From UBA4416 sp035439445 (lineage in GTDB: Bacteria > Bacteroidota > Bacteroidia > B-17B0 > Aurantibacillaceae), in contig DAORKG010000017.1 of the NCBI GenBank assembly GCA_035439445.1, positions 6,886-70,885 of the forward strand: a stretch of 64,000 nt of DNA, given 5' to 3'. The notes under the pieces were generated by a model. That model was given only the letters and a program-made list of their open reading frames with translations. It was not told the origin of the DNA and searched no databases. A program made the translations under genes and the position numbers. Of this stretch, positions 53,301-62,218 are shown in pieces. Numbering within the stretch: position 1 is the stretch's first letter; every line of letters starts with the position of its first letter.

Positions 53301-54146
53301 TTAACAGAAGCTACAAATGAATTAAAACGATACAACACATCTGCCAACAAATCGAAAAATTCTGGTTCATATGATGCTCAAGAAGAGGCAGAGCGATTAG
53401 CGGAATACTATGCCTCACTAATAAATTCGGGCTTAAATGAAACTGAAGGAAAAAAAACGTTCCCAAGTTATATAAATATGATTGAAAATCATGCTGCAAT
53501 ATTGGCTCCATTTTACAGTTCCAATCCTAATGTGAAACAATATTTTGACAAACTGTTTAAAGTAAAAAATGAACAGATACTTTTAAATATTAACCTTATT
53601 GCCGCTAATAATAAAATACCTGTTAATAATGATACGGTATGGCGTTTTTTTATTACAAATCCTAAAACTAAACTTACAACATATGATGAACTAAGCAAAC
53701 TAAAAATGCTAGATAAAATAGATAAAACAAAAATATCTCAGGAAGATTTTTGTAGGACAAGAATAAATAACAGTATTGAGTTTGATACTAACGCTGAAAA
53801 CCAAGACAATAGTTCTCTTAAAACAAAAGCAAAACCGGATAGTATTGTATTTATTAAAAAAGTAGCTGTAAAAAATAACAGAGAAGAGGGCTATATGTAC
53901 TTTTATGATAGAATTGACAATCAAACAAAAGATAAAAGTTTAGCATATGTATTCGTTAAAAAACAAAAAGATGATATGCCTTCTACTCAAATTGAAGTAA
54001 TGGATATTAAAAGAGTTATTGAATTAGGCAAAACCACTGAAGACATCATTAACAGCATTTGCTCTGAGTTTTATTACAAAAACAGATTACGCTATATTCC
54101 GGAAAACAATAATTATTCAGATTTAAATAATTATTACGGAGAATAA
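50382..54146 (+). CDS. TraB/GumN family protein, large secreted form
   Basis: A 1254-residue exported protein. A signal peptide (about 1-27, ..VNLQAQ) precedes a TraB/GumN domain (about 30-300) with the family motifs 'YLYGTMHVSSK' (GTMHV at 50-54), 'IVGLESNPDQW' and 'IFAGIGAAHLPGKNGAIEIL'. These Gx2H and GxxH motifs resemble those of Tiki-type metalloproteases. The following 950 residues have no family I recognise, though helical HEAT-like stretches appear around 800-1000 ('GILKNKTPLTG'-type spacing). Enzymatic activity is not proven. A weak -7 box (TATCTTTC, 50353-50360) precedes it. Its stop lies 1 base from that of the convergent dihydroorotase gene. Confidence 0.8.
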   Translation: MLSLILRLKLSIAIILIIIASVNLQAQKKYPSLLWEITGNGLSKPSYLYGTMHVSSKLAYHLSDSFYDALTGVNIVGLESNPDQWLKNMKDIGLLEQLINPNTYASNNFYKDAFKIDIPDNKHYQEILANDPDIINNLLYRNNSYKNDHEESTYIDLFIYKAGSKLDKKIVSLEDFKESLIMATKSSVRNPNEKYDESKSKIDYYKVQNEINDAYRSGDLDAIDSLTQLTYTTKNTQKYLIEDRNIILAHNIDSICKTGNSIFAGIGAAHLPGKNGAIEILRKMGYKLRPVSNIATKKGDKQKEKIEAIVKKWPVSKHYSSDSLYSFETYEEPVTLASLKGYWFALTTDMANGSYYIVARQVTHASMNNYDADKLSFKIDSLLYESIPGKIISKKEFTTPSGIKAFDIVNKTKRGDVQRYHIYFTVDEMIVFKMSGKGNYVQGPEGNRFFSSIKFAEQKNNQTITFSPKTKGFSVNIPTNFKYISNKRTGEQGLAEELSSYDVKTKNTYGVMHYFYHDYNYLEEDTFELNLLCNSTLKNFNYTVSINRELTREQNLSCINFSGTNSTLNKTMYGKLFIKGVHYYLVYALVNNQDPKPQDYFNSFKLIDFKHINELKTITDDDFAFTVVDEIVPEDRNQLQEGLKDFYAEIQKEKDKKLISNAYSYNSKSKSYYSPSSGEHVNIDFEKYNDYDYRDSTEFWDNLKKYVKNNNTFIVSNPVFSKTGKTESLELTLKDTACSNIIKRKYILRDGVIFTLTAICDSTIGTTGWTDGFLKSFKHKDTVISKPIYENKTATLFKDLCSSDTTLKYAAKQSLSAIVIDKKFSKQVIDFLKTPEFLKLDEESRAMLLVNGGTLEDEGIIPVYKNLYNYYEDSSYIQICIIKGLGFLKTKNSYNTIFELLKNKTPLTGSEENITDILSPLYDSLQLCSNYFPSLFSLTSFEEYKTPIYKLFADLVIRGIISKEKYLANVPNLLTEATNELKRYNTSANKSKNSGSYDAQEEAERLAEYYASLINSGLNETEGKKTFPSYINMIENHAAILAPFYSSNPNVKQYFDKLFKVKNEQILLNINLIAANNKIPVNNDTVWRFFITNPKTKLTTYDELSKLKMLDKIDKTKISQEDFCRTRINNSIEFDTNAENQDNSSLKTKAKPDSIVFIKKVAVKNNREEGYMYFYDRIDNQTKDKSLAYVFVKKQKDDMPSTQIEVMDIKRVIELGKTTEDIINSICSEFYYKNRLRYIPENNNYSDLNNYYGE

Positions 54147-54147
54147 A

Positions 54148-55485
54148 CTAATCTCTTTTAAAACTCATTCTCTCCCCTTTTTTACTTTCGTCAAATGTAC
54201 CGTTATCATATACTAAATGACCGTTAACAAAGGTTTTATTAATGCTGGAAGAAAATGTATAGCCTTCAAAAGGACTCCAGCCACATTTATATAAAAGAGA
54301 TGCCTTTGTTACCTCAGTTGATTTATTTAAATCAACTAAAACTAAATCGGCAAAATAACCTTCGCGAATATATCCGCGCTTTTCAATTTTAAAAATATCA
54401 GCTACGTTATGCGACATTTTACGCACAATCATTTCTAAAGAAATTTTGTTTTGCTTATAAAACTCTAACATTGCCAAGATGGAATGTTGAACTAGTGGTC
54501 CGCCACTTGGTGCTTTTAAATAAGGTAATTGTTTTTCCTCAATCGTATGAGGAGCATGATCGGTTGCAATTACATCAATACGTCCATCTAAAACAGCTTC
54601 AAAAATATGAGCTCTATCGTATTCCGTTTTAACTGAAGGATTCCACTTAATCCAATTCCCTTTCTTTTTATAATCTTCATCATTAAACCATAAATGATGA
54701 ATACAGGCTTCGGCAGTAATACGTTTTTGTTTTAAAGGAATTTTATTGGTAAATAAGTCTAATTCTTTAGCTGATGAGATATGTAAAATATGTAAGCGTG
54801 TATTATACTTTTTAGCTAATTCTACTGCAAATGAAGACGATTTAAAACAAGCTTCATCATTACGAATAATAGGATGGAAATACGCCGGTAAATCTTCTCC
54901 GTACTCCTCCACTATTCTTTTCTGATTTTCTTTAATCATTGGATCGTACTCGCAATGTGTTGCAATTAATGCATTAGACTTTGAGAAAAAACCTTCTAAT
55001 GTTTTCTCATTATCCACCAACATATCGCCGGTACTAGAACCCATAAATATTTTTAATCCACAAACAGTTTTATAATCAACCTTTAAAGTCTCTTCTAAAT
55101 TTAAATTTGTCCCCCCCATAAAGAATGAGTAGTTTGCTAAAGAACATTCTTTGGCTCTACTATATTTTTTTTCCAATTCTAATATAGTAGTCGCTTGCGG
55201 AACCGTGTTAGGCATTTCCATATAAGAAGTGACTCCACCAGCCACAGCTGCTTTTGCCTCTGTATAAATTTCACCTTTATGAGTTAAACCCGGCTCTCTG
55301 AAGTGAACCTGATCATCAATTGCGCCAGGCATTAAAACCAAACCCTCAGCATCAATAATTCGTGCAGAGTCATCTGTAATATATTTATCAATTTGAGAAA
55401 TGATGTTTCCGTCAATTAATACATCTGACACATAAGTTTCGTCTTCGTTAACGATAGTGGCATTTTTAATTAAAATCTTGCTCAT
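54148..55485 (-). CDS. pyrC: Dihydroorotase (class I type)
   Basis: Catalyses ring closure of carbamoyl-aspartate to dihydroorotate in pyrimidine synthesis. The 445-residue amidohydrolase has 'IDDQVHFREPGLTHKGE', K145 in 'CGLKIFMGSSTG', H177 in 'ATHCEYD', H232/H235 in 'LHILHISS' and the catalytic D309 in 'ATDHAPHT'. The usual HxH motif reads Q59-V-H61, so the first metal-ligand His is Gln. I recall this 'DDQVHFREPG' form from other Bacteroidota dihydroorotases, so it is probably lineage-typical rather than a defect. The gene begins 1 base after the RlpA gene stops, forming an operon. Confidence 0.92.
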   Translation of the reverse strand: MSKILIKNATIVNEDETYVSDVLIDGNIISQIDKYITDDSARIIDAEGLVLMPGAIDDQVHFREPGLTHKGEIYTEAKAAVAGGVTSYMEMPNTVPQATTILELEKKYSRAKECSLANYSFFMGGTNLNLEETLKVDYKTVCGLKIFMGSSTGDMLVDNEKTLEGFFSKSNALIATHCEYDPMIKENQKRIVEEYGEDLPAYFHPIIRNDEACFKSSSFAVELAKKYNTRLHILHISSAKELDLFTNKIPLKQKRITAEACIHHLWFNDEDYKKKGNWIKWNPSVKTEYDRAHIFEAVLDGRIDVIATDHAPHTIEEKQLPYLKAPSGGPLVQHSILAMLEFYKQNKISLEMIVRKMSHNVADIFKIEKRGYIREGYFADLVLVDLNKSTEVTKASLLYKCGWSPFEGYTFSSSINKTFVNGHLVYDNGTFDESKKGERMSFKRD

Positions 55486-55486
55486 A

Positions 55487-55867
55487 TTATTTTTTCAATG
55501 AATCTAATACTGTTATTTCTACTTTAGTTAAGCCCGACTTTACAAAGTTTAATTGCTTTGCCGCTCTTAACGTTAAATCTATACTTCGTTTTGATTTTTG
55601 AGGAAGTCTATCATTTATTTTTACAACAACTGTAGAATCATTTTTTAGATTTCTCACCAAAACATATGTTCCAAATTTAAGTTTTTTATGGGCGGCGGTC
55701 AAACTATCGCTCGAGAATTTTTCTCCGGAACTGGTTTTTCTGCCATTAAACTTTTTGGCATAAAAACTGGCCGTTCCAGTTGTCTTATTTCCAACAGAAA
55801 GAGCATCCTGAGCACTGATCGTGTATCTAAAACCCAGAAGTAGCGTTATGATTAAAAATGCTCGCAT
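55487..55867 (-). CDS. rlpA: RlpA-family septal-ring protein (DPBB domain)
   Basis: A 126-residue exported double-psi beta-barrel protein of the RlpA lytic transglycosylase family, acting on peptidoglycan. The signal peptide (1-18) is followed by 'GTASFYAKKFNGRKTSSGEKF', 'AAHKKLKFGTYVLVRNL', 'VVKINDRLPQKSKRSIDLTLRAAKQL' and 'VEITVL'. The catalytic-site region around NDR is kept, and the C-terminal SPOR domain of long RlpA proteins is absent. The ATG at 55867 is preferred over a TTG at 55873, which is part of the -7 box. Confidence 0.9.
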   Translation of the reverse strand: MRAFLIITLLLGFRYTISAQDALSVGNKTTGTASFYAKKFNGRKTSSGEKFSSDSLTAAHKKLKFGTYVLVRNLKNDSTVVVKINDRLPQKSKRSIDLTLRAAKQLNFVKSGLTKVEITVLDSLKK

Positions 55868-55870
55868 AAT

Positions 55871-55878
55871 CAAAAATA
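55871..55878 (-). promoter_or_regulatory. -7 box of rlpA-pyrC, 3 nt from the ATG
   Basis: TATTTTTG on the minus strand, then ATT and the ATG at 55867. The expected transcription start falls on the start codon, so the message is probably leaderless. Confidence 0.7.
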
Positions 55879-56017
55879 CGCCATTTTTAAAGAAATCAGT
55901 GTCAATTCAGTCGAAAAACCATAAGATGCTTAACCTATTTTAACAGCAAAACCAAAATAAATGCTGAAAAATCACGCTTTTAATAATCTAACAAAGTAGT
56001 ATATTAGCAAACAATTT

Positions 56018-56728
56018 ATGAGCAAAAATTTAGTCATCATACCAACTTACAACGAGATTGAAAACATCGAAAAAATGATTCGTACTGTTTTTGATTTACC
56101 TCGTGAATTTGAGTTATTAATTGTGGATGATGGCTCACCTGACGGCACTGCTGATAAAGTAAAAGAATTACAAAAAGAATTCACCGGTAAATTACACATC
56201 GAAGAACGTAAGGGTAAACTAGGTTTAGGTACGGCCTACATTCATGGTTTTAAATGGGCTTTATCTCGTGATTACGATTTTATTTTTGAAATGGATTGTG
56301 ATTTTAGTCATAGTCCAAAAGATTTAGTGCGTTTATTGGAAGCTTGCGAAAATGGTGCTGATGTTGCTGTTGGTTCTCGTTATACAAAAGGCGGACAAGT
56401 AAGCAACTGGCCAATTGGACGAATTTTAATGAGTTACTTTGCCTCTGTGTATGTTCGTATGGTATTATGGTTACCAGTGAAAGATACAACTGCCGGTTTT
56501 AAATGTTATCGTAAAAAAGTATTACAAACTGTTGATTTGGATGCTGTTCGTTTTATGGGTTATGCATTTCAAATTGAAATGAAATACAGAGCGTATAAAA
56601 AAGGATTTAAAATCGTAGAAGTCCCAATTATGTTTACCGACCGTGTTTTAGGTGTAAGCAAAATGAGCACAAAAATATTTAAGGAAGCTTTTGTAGGCGT
56701 TGTTCAAATGCGCTTTATGAAGATGTAA
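56018..56728 (+). CDS. Polyprenol monophosphomannose synthase (DPM1-like GT2)
   Basis: Transfers a sugar, typically mannose from GDP-mannose, to polyprenyl phosphate on the cytoplasmic face of the membrane. The 236-residue GT2 enzyme has 'VIIPTYNEIENIEKMI' (6-21), the nucleotide-binding 'VDDGSPDGTADKV' (36-48), 'RKGKLGLGTAYIHGFKWAL', the metal site 'MDCDFSHSPKDL' (92-103) and 'GSRYTKGGQVSNWPIGRILMS'. It has no C-terminal membrane helices, so it is of the soluble or peripheral type. GDP-mannose could come from ManC at 37627. A REP-like element follows its stop. Confidence 0.92.
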   Translation: MSKNLVIIPTYNEIENIEKMIRTVFDLPREFELLIVDDGSPDGTADKVKELQKEFTGKLHIEERKGKLGLGTAYIHGFKWALSRDYDFIFEMDCDFSHSPKDLVRLLEACENGADVAVGSRYTKGGQVSNWPIGRILMSYFASVYVRMVLWLPVKDTTAGFKCYRKKVLQTVDLDAVRFMGYAFQIEMKYRAYKKGFKIVEVPIMFTDRVLGVSKMSTKIFKEAFVGVVQMRFMKM

Positions 56729-56737
56729 TATCCGTTT

Positions 56738-56760
56738 GTCAGTTCGAGCGAAGTCGAGAA
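56738..56760. repeat. REP-like element copy (TTCGAGCGAAGTCGAGAA)
   Basis: Contains TTCGAGCGAAGTCGAGAA preceded by GTCAG, 9 bases after the DPM1-like stop and between convergent genes. Nearly identical to the copy at 63578-63600. Confidence 0.7.
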
Positions 56761-56772
56761 CACATTCAAAAA

Positions 56773-58080
56773 TTACTTCACCAAACTTCCATTAGCTCTC
56801 AATAAATCTGTCTCTGCTAATTTAATAGCATATAAAGCCTCAATATATCGTACTTGAGCGTCTTCTAAATTCTTTTGAGTTTCTATGGTTTCCAATAAAT
56901 TAGCTTTGCCTACTTTGTATCTTTCTATTGAAACATTCAATACCTCTTTAGAGTCTTCCAAGTTTTGTTTTTCTAATTCTACAATAGATTTATTTAGCAA
57001 ATATGTTTTGTAACTATTATACACTTGTGCATCAACTTGCAATTGTGTTTGCTCAGTTAAATAGCGTTGGTTTAAGAATAAAATATTTTTTTCCTTCACC
57101 AACTTACTATTTTTGGTTCCATTAAATAATAACCATCCTGCTGTAAGGCCTGCATTTAAACCAGCTTGTCGGTTTAAAAACACAAACCCTGCCTGACTTT
57201 GAGCTCTCGTAAAATTATATGCTCCATTTAATTGAATAAACGGCAAATTAGCAGAACGAGCTTCTTTAATACTTTGAGAAATAATAGACTCATTTTGCTT
57301 AGAAATTAAAATCGAAGAGTTTGATTTTGAAACTTCCTTTTTTAAATCATCTATGTTAGGATTGTAATTAACAACTATAGAATCAGTTGTTGTAAAATCA
57401 GTATCTACCGGTTTATTTAACAGGCTATTTAATTTAGTTTTAGCATTTAATAGTTGTAGTTCTAATTGAACAATAACACTTTTCGCTTTGTTTTCGTTTG
57501 ATTGAGACAATAATAAATCCACTTTCGAATCAGAACCAATATCATATTTTAATTTTGCTATCTTTTTTCTTTCCTCGTAAATGCTCAAATTTTGTTTAGC
57601 AGCTTTTATCAATTCATTTGTTTTCACAACTGAATAATAAGCCGCTACAATTTCATAAACAGTATTTTCCATTTGCTGTTTCAACTCAATAGCCGATAAC
57701 TGTTCATTTAGTCCTAATCTTTTTTTAACGGCAAACATTTTTAATCCGTCAAATATCATCCAACCTACATTAACTGATGCACCAGCATTGTTAGATTGAG
57801 CTCCATTTCTTTCTTGGATAACACCTGTACTAAATTCCTGATATGAATTAATGTTTGCTAAACTTAAATTACCATTAATACTAACAGTTGGCGACATACC
57901 GGCGTTACCAAAATTATTTTGAAGTTTGGTAATCTCTTGCTCGTTTTTCACCATTAACACCGCATAGTTTTTTTCTAAGCCTGTTTTAATAGCATCTTCA
58001 ATAGTTAATACAGATTGCGCATGAATGCCTGAACTTAAAACAATCAATAAAATAAATATTTTACTCAACATCTTTATCAT
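56773..58080 (-). CDS. TolC-family outer-membrane efflux protein
   Basis: A 435-residue outer-membrane channel of a tripartite exporter. Signal peptide 1-21 (..GIHAQSV). Two structural halves show long helical stretches with the TolC spacing: 'LTIEDAIKTGLEKNYAVLMVKNEQEITKLQNN', 'VDLLLSQSNENKAKSVIVQLELQLLNAKTKLNSLLN' and 'SIERYKVGKANLLETIETQKNLEDAQVRYIEALYAIKLAETDLLRANG'. It is the last gene of the efflux operon and overlaps the permease gene by 20 bases, so the two are translationally coupled. An ATG three codons later (58071) is an equally plausible start. Confidence 0.93.
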   Translation of the reverse strand: MIKMLSKIFILLIVLSSGIHAQSVLTIEDAIKTGLEKNYAVLMVKNEQEITKLQNNFGNAGMSPTVSINGNLSLANINSYQEFSTGVIQERNGAQSNNAGASVNVGWMIFDGLKMFAVKKRLGLNEQLSAIELKQQMENTVYEIVAAYYSVVKTNELIKAAKQNLSIYEERKKIAKLKYDIGSDSKVDLLLSQSNENKAKSVIVQLELQLLNAKTKLNSLLNKPVDTDFTTTDSIVVNYNPNIDDLKKEVSKSNSSILISKQNESIISQSIKEARSANLPFIQLNGAYNFTRAQSQAGFVFLNRQAGLNAGLTAGWLLFNGTKNSKLVKEKNILFLNQRYLTEQTQLQVDAQVYNSYKTYLLNKSIVELEKQNLEDSKEVLNVSIERYKVGKANLLETIETQKNLEDAQVRYIEALYAIKLAETDLLRANGSLVK

Positions 58081-61000
58081 GTTTTTTATCTTTTACTAAA
58101 AATGAATAAATAGCAGGAATAACAAATAAGGTTAAAACCATGGATAACAACAATCCTCCAATAATCACAATTCCCATACCCATTCTGCTTTTTGAACCTG
58201 CGCCTAATGCCATTGCAATAGGCAATGCACCTAAAATAGTAGCTAAACTTGTCATTAAGATAGGACGTAAACGAGCTGTAGAAGCTTCAATTAAAGCCTC
58301 TCGAACTTTCATGCCTTTTTCTCTTAATTGATTCGTAAATTCAATAATTAAAATACCATTTTTAGTTACAAGTCCTATCAACATAATCATTCCAATCTGA
58401 CTAAAAATATTTAAGGTCTCATTAAAATACCATAATGAAAACAACGCACCTGCTAATGCCATTGGCACTGTCAACATAATAATAAATGGTTCAACAAAAC
58501 TTTCAAACTGAGCGGCTAATAATAAATAAATTAAAATCAATGCTAACACAAAGGCAAATAAAATATTAGAGGAACTCTCCGAAAAATCTCTGGAAGCACC
58601 TGTTAATGATGTTGTAAAACTATCATCCAATACTTGTTTTGCAATATCGTTCATGGCTGCAATACCATCTCCAATAGTTTTGCCTGGCGCTAAACCAGCT
58701 TGCACAGTAGCCGATTGAAAACGATTATAATGATACAATTGTGGTGGACTACTTCTTTCTACAATAGAAATAATATTATCTAACTGAATCATTTCACCTT
58801 TGCTATTCTTCACAAATAGGTCTTTAATATCACTTGGATCATCTCTGTTTTCTCTGTTCACCTGCCCTACAACCTGATATTGTTTATCTCCTTTAATGTA
58901 ATAACTAAAGCGTTGTCCACTTAATGCTAATTGAATTGTTTGAGCAACATCTGCGATACTCACTCCTAAGGTTTTTGCTTTATCTCTATTGATTTCAACT
59001 ACTAATTCAGGTTTATTAAATTTCAAGTTTGCATCAACCCCCTGGAAGATTGGGTTTTTATTTGCTAACTCTAAAAACTTAGGTAACTTCTCTCTCAACT
59101 TTTGAAAATCATTGGTTTGCAACACAAACTGAACTGGTAAAGCTCCCCTAGGTCCACCACCTGATGAAATAGATTGTTCCTGAATCACAAACACTTTACC
59201 TTCCGGAAACTGCGCAATATTTTTATTGATATAATTGGCAATATCATTTTGCGAACGTTTACGTTTATCCGATTCACTTAAAGCAATACGAACAAAACCT
59301 GTATTTACGGCACCTGAACCGGCAAAGCCAGGAGCTGTTACTGTTAAACAAACTTGTTTTTCCGGAATAGAATCTCCCACAAAAGTGGATAACCTATCCA
59401 TTAGAGCATCTGTAGATTCAAAAGATGTTCCCTCAGGGGTAGTAATTGATAAACGTAACCAATTTCTGTCTTCTAAGGGAGATAACTCTGACTGCAACTG
59501 TGAGCCGAAATAAAATATAGAACCTACAGATACAACCAATATCACTAAAGCCCACCAACGTTTTTGCAAAAAATTAGTGACTGAATTTTTAAACCAAGAA
59601 TCCATAGCCACAAAAAATGGTTCTGACCAAGTATAAAATTTACTTTTCTTTAAAGGGTCTTTTCTTACCAATTTAGCATTTAACATTGGTGTTAAGGTTA
59701 ACGATACAAATGCTGAAATCAATACTGCACCTGCCAACACTACTCCAAACTCTCTAAACAAACGACCAACGAATCCTTCTAAAAAAATCACCGGCATAAA
59801 CACGGCAGCTAATGTTAATGAGGTAATAATTACTGCCGTATAAATTTCTCTTGTTCCTTGTATGGCCGCATCTTTTGGTAATAAACCTTTTTCAATTTTC
59901 TTGAAAATATTTTCAGTCACCACAATACCATCATCCACTACTAATCCCGTTGCTAATACAATGGCCAATAAGGTTAATACGTTGATAGAGTAATCCATCA
60001 TATACATGATAAAAAAGGCACCAATTAAGGAAACTGGAATATCAATTAAAGGACGGAATGCAATGACCCAATCTCTGAAGAATAAAAAGATAATTAAGAT
60101 TACTAATAATAAAGCAATGATTAAAGTCTCCCCTACTTCGGTAATCGATTTTTTAATAAAGCGAGTATTATCTAAAGCAATATTGATGGTATAATCTTTT
60201 GGTAATTCTTTTTTTAGTACTTCATAACGCTTATAAAACTCTTTGGAAATATCAATATAATTAGCTCCTGGCTGCGGTACCAAAGCCAAACCAACCATTG
60301 GCGTTCCAGATTCTTTTAAAATCGTTTCTTCGTTCTCCGCTCCTAATTCAACTTTAGCCACATCACGTAAACGAACAATGTTATTATCACTTTCCTTTAC
60401 AATCATGGTTTCAAACTCTGGCACTGTAGATAAACGACCGATAGTATTTACAGTTAATTCAGTGGCATTACCTTCAATTTTACCGGATGGTAAATCTACA
60501 TTCTCTTTACTTAATGCCAATTTCACATCCAAAGGTGTTAAACTATAAGCAGCTAATTTTTCGGGCATCAAACGAATGCGCATACAATAACGGCGTTGCC
60601 CCCATATTTGAACAGCACTTACTCCTGATATCGTTTGTAAATTTTGAGCAATCACATTTTCAGCATAATCACTTACGTCCAATAATGACCGAGTGTCGCT
60701 TACTAAAGTCATTGAGATAATTGGATCCGAATTCGCATCGGCTTTTGATACCACAGGTGGTGCATCTATATCCTGAGGTAATTGTTTAACTGCCTGAGAC
60801 ACTTTATCTCTCACATCATTAGCGGCAGCCTCTAAATTAGAACTTAAATTAAATTCAACTGTAATCACACTCGAACCTTGATTGGAGGCTGATGACAACG
60901 TTCTGATTCCATCAATACCATTAATTGCTTTTTCTAGTGGTTCTGTAATCTGAGATTGAATCACATCTGCATTCGCACCTGTGTAACTGGTTCGAACTGT

Positions 61001-61135
61001 AATAACCGGAGGATCAATTGAAGGAAATTCTCGAACTCCTAAATACTTAAATCCTATCGCTCCAAATAATACGATAATAATTGAAAACACGGTAACTAAT
61101 ACCGGACGCTTGACGCTTAATTCTGCTATATCCAT
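58061..61135 (-). CDS. RND multidrug-type efflux permease (HAE1)
   Basis: A 1024-residue trimeric inner-membrane proton antiporter. Twelve membrane helices are arranged as 1 plus 5 twice, with two large periplasmic loops. N-terminal 'MDIAELSVKRPVLVTVFSIIIVLFG' and 'YTGANADVIQSQITEPLEKAINGIDG' are HAE1 signatures. The proton-relay Asp pair is in TM4, 'ATGLVVDDGIVVTENIFK' (around residue 400). 'AAQFESFVEPFIIMLTVPMALAGAL' and 'LIGLVTKNGILIIEFTNQ' (with the relay Lys) are present in the second half. Full length, so probably active. The adaptor stops 1 base upstream and TolC overlaps downstream. Substrates are unknown. Confidence 0.96.
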   Translation of the reverse strand: MDIAELSVKRPVLVTVFSIIIVLFGAIGFKYLGVREFPSIDPPVITVRTSYTGANADVIQSQITEPLEKAINGIDGIRTLSSASNQGSSVITVEFNLSSNLEAAANDVRDKVSQAVKQLPQDIDAPPVVSKADANSDPIISMTLVSDTRSLLDVSDYAENVIAQNLQTISGVSAVQIWGQRRYCMRIRLMPEKLAAYSLTPLDVKLALSKENVDLPSGKIEGNATELTVNTIGRLSTVPEFETMIVKESDNNIVRLRDVAKVELGAENEETILKESGTPMVGLALVPQPGANYIDISKEFYKRYEVLKKELPKDYTINIALDNTRFIKKSITEVGETLIIALLLVILIIFLFFRDWVIAFRPLIDIPVSLIGAFFIMYMMDYSINVLTLLAIVLATGLVVDDGIVVTENIFKKIEKGLLPKDAAIQGTREIYTAVIITSLTLAAVFMPVIFLEGFVGRLFREFGVVLAGAVLISAFVSLTLTPMLNAKLVRKDPLKKSKFYTWSEPFFVAMDSWFKNSVTNFLQKRWWALVILVVSVGSIFYFGSQLQSELSPLEDRNWLRLSITTPEGTSFESTDALMDRLSTFVGDSIPEKQVCLTVTAPGFAGSGAVNTGFVRIALSESDKRKRSQNDIANYINKNIAQFPEGKVFVIQEQSISSGGGPRGALPVQFVLQTNDFQKLREKLPKFLELANKNPIFQGVDANLKFNKPELVVEINRDKAKTLGVSIADVAQTIQLALSGQRFSYYIKGDKQYQVVGQVNRENRDDPSDIKDLFVKNSKGEMIQLDNIISIVERSSPPQLYHYNRFQSATVQAGLAPGKTIGDGIAAMNDIAKQVLDDSFTTSLTGASRDFSESSSNILFAFVLALILIYLLLAAQFESFVEPFIIMLTVPMALAGALFSLWYFNETLNIFSQIGMIMLIGLVTKNGILIIEFTNQLREKGMKVREALIEASTARLRPILMTSLATILGALPIAMALGAGSKSRMGMGIVIIGGLLLSMVLTLFVIPAIYSFLVKDKKHDKDVE

Positions 61136-61136
61136 A

Positions 61137-62198
61137 TTAGTTAACTGATTTTAATAATTTTAATGGAGTTTCTTTTTTCAAACCTAACAATCCTGTTGTA
61201 ATGACAGTATCTCCTTCTTGTAAACCATCAATGATTTGAATTCTTTCGTCTGTTCTCACACCAATAGTAACCATTGCTTCGGTTGCAATGCCATTTTTGC
61301 TAACAAATACTTTTTGTCCTTTTAGAGTTGGAATAACACATTGTGTTGGCACCATCAAGACATTCTGTGTTTCTCCTAAATTGGCAAATACTTTTACAAA
61401 ACTTCCTGGATAAAAATGCTCATTACCATTATATGTTGCTCTCGCTTTAATGGTTTTGGTTAACTCATCAACACGTGGCTCAATAGCATAAATTGTAGCA
61501 GTTTGAGCATCTTTATTATTATCATTAGAAAACTTTACTTGAATTCCTTTACTAAATAAACTGCTATATTTTTCAGGGACAGAAAACTCAACATATAATG
61601 GTTTTACTTGCACCAAAGACACTATTGGTGTTGATGTATTAACATAAGAACCTTCGCTGATATTTTTTAATCCAACCATACCTGTAAATGGGGCTACAAT
61701 ACTAGTTTTTGCTAATTGTGCTAAAATATAAGCCTGATCTGCTTTTAACGAATTTAATTCATTTTGCTGCATATCAAATTCTTCCTGACTTACTCCTTTT
61801 ATTTCAAGTAGCTTTTTTAAGCGTTCTAATTTTTGTTCGGATAAAGTAATTTGAGTTTTAGATTTTAATAGTTGTGCTTGTAAATCAGCATCATTCAATT
61901 TCACTAAAACACTTCCTTTATTTACTGTTTCACCCTCTTTAAAATAAATAGCTATTACTTTGCCCCCAACTTCCGGCAGCAAATCAATTTGATTTAAAGC
62001 ACCTATTTTACCTGTAGCAAACACTTCGTTATTAAATGCCATTGGTTTTGCCACATAGTAGTTAACTGCCGCAGGACCTTTAGGTTTTCCTTTTCCGGCA
62101 GATGCGGCATCTTCTTTTTTAGCAAAAAATAAAAATTTAGAAGCTATTACTAATGCTATTACAACAATGATGATAATCCAATTGGGTATTTTTTTCAT
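61137..62198 (-). CDS. RND periplasmic adaptor subunit (membrane fusion protein)
   Basis: A 353-residue adaptor linking the permease to TolC. One N-terminal membrane helix (about 6-25), no lipobox. Lipoyl-like half-motifs flank a short coiled-coil hairpin: 'IDLLPEVGGKVIAIYFKEGETVNKGSVLVKLND' and 'SIVAPFTGMVGLKNISEGSYV'. Beta-barrel and membrane-proximal domains follow, ending at 'IDGLQEGDTVITTGLLGLKKETPLKLL'. It sits between marR and the permease, 20 and 1 bases away. Confidence 0.95.
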   Translation of the reverse strand: MKKIPNWIIIIVVIALVIASKFLFFAKKEDAASAGKGKPKGPAAVNYYVAKPMAFNNEVFATGKIGALNQIDLLPEVGGKVIAIYFKEGETVNKGSVLVKLNDADLQAQLLKSKTQITLSEQKLERLKKLLEIKGVSQEEFDMQQNELNSLKADQAYILAQLAKTSIVAPFTGMVGLKNISEGSYVNTSTPIVSLVQVKPLYVEFSVPEKYSSLFSKGIQVKFSNDNNKDAQTATIYAIEPRVDELTKTIKARATYNGNEHFYPGSFVKVFANLGETQNVLMVPTQCVIPTLKGQKVFVSKNGIATEAMVTIGVRTDERIQIIDGLQEGDTVITTGLLGLKKETPLKLLKSVN

Positions 62199-62218
62199 TT
62201 GAGATTTATTTAAATAGG

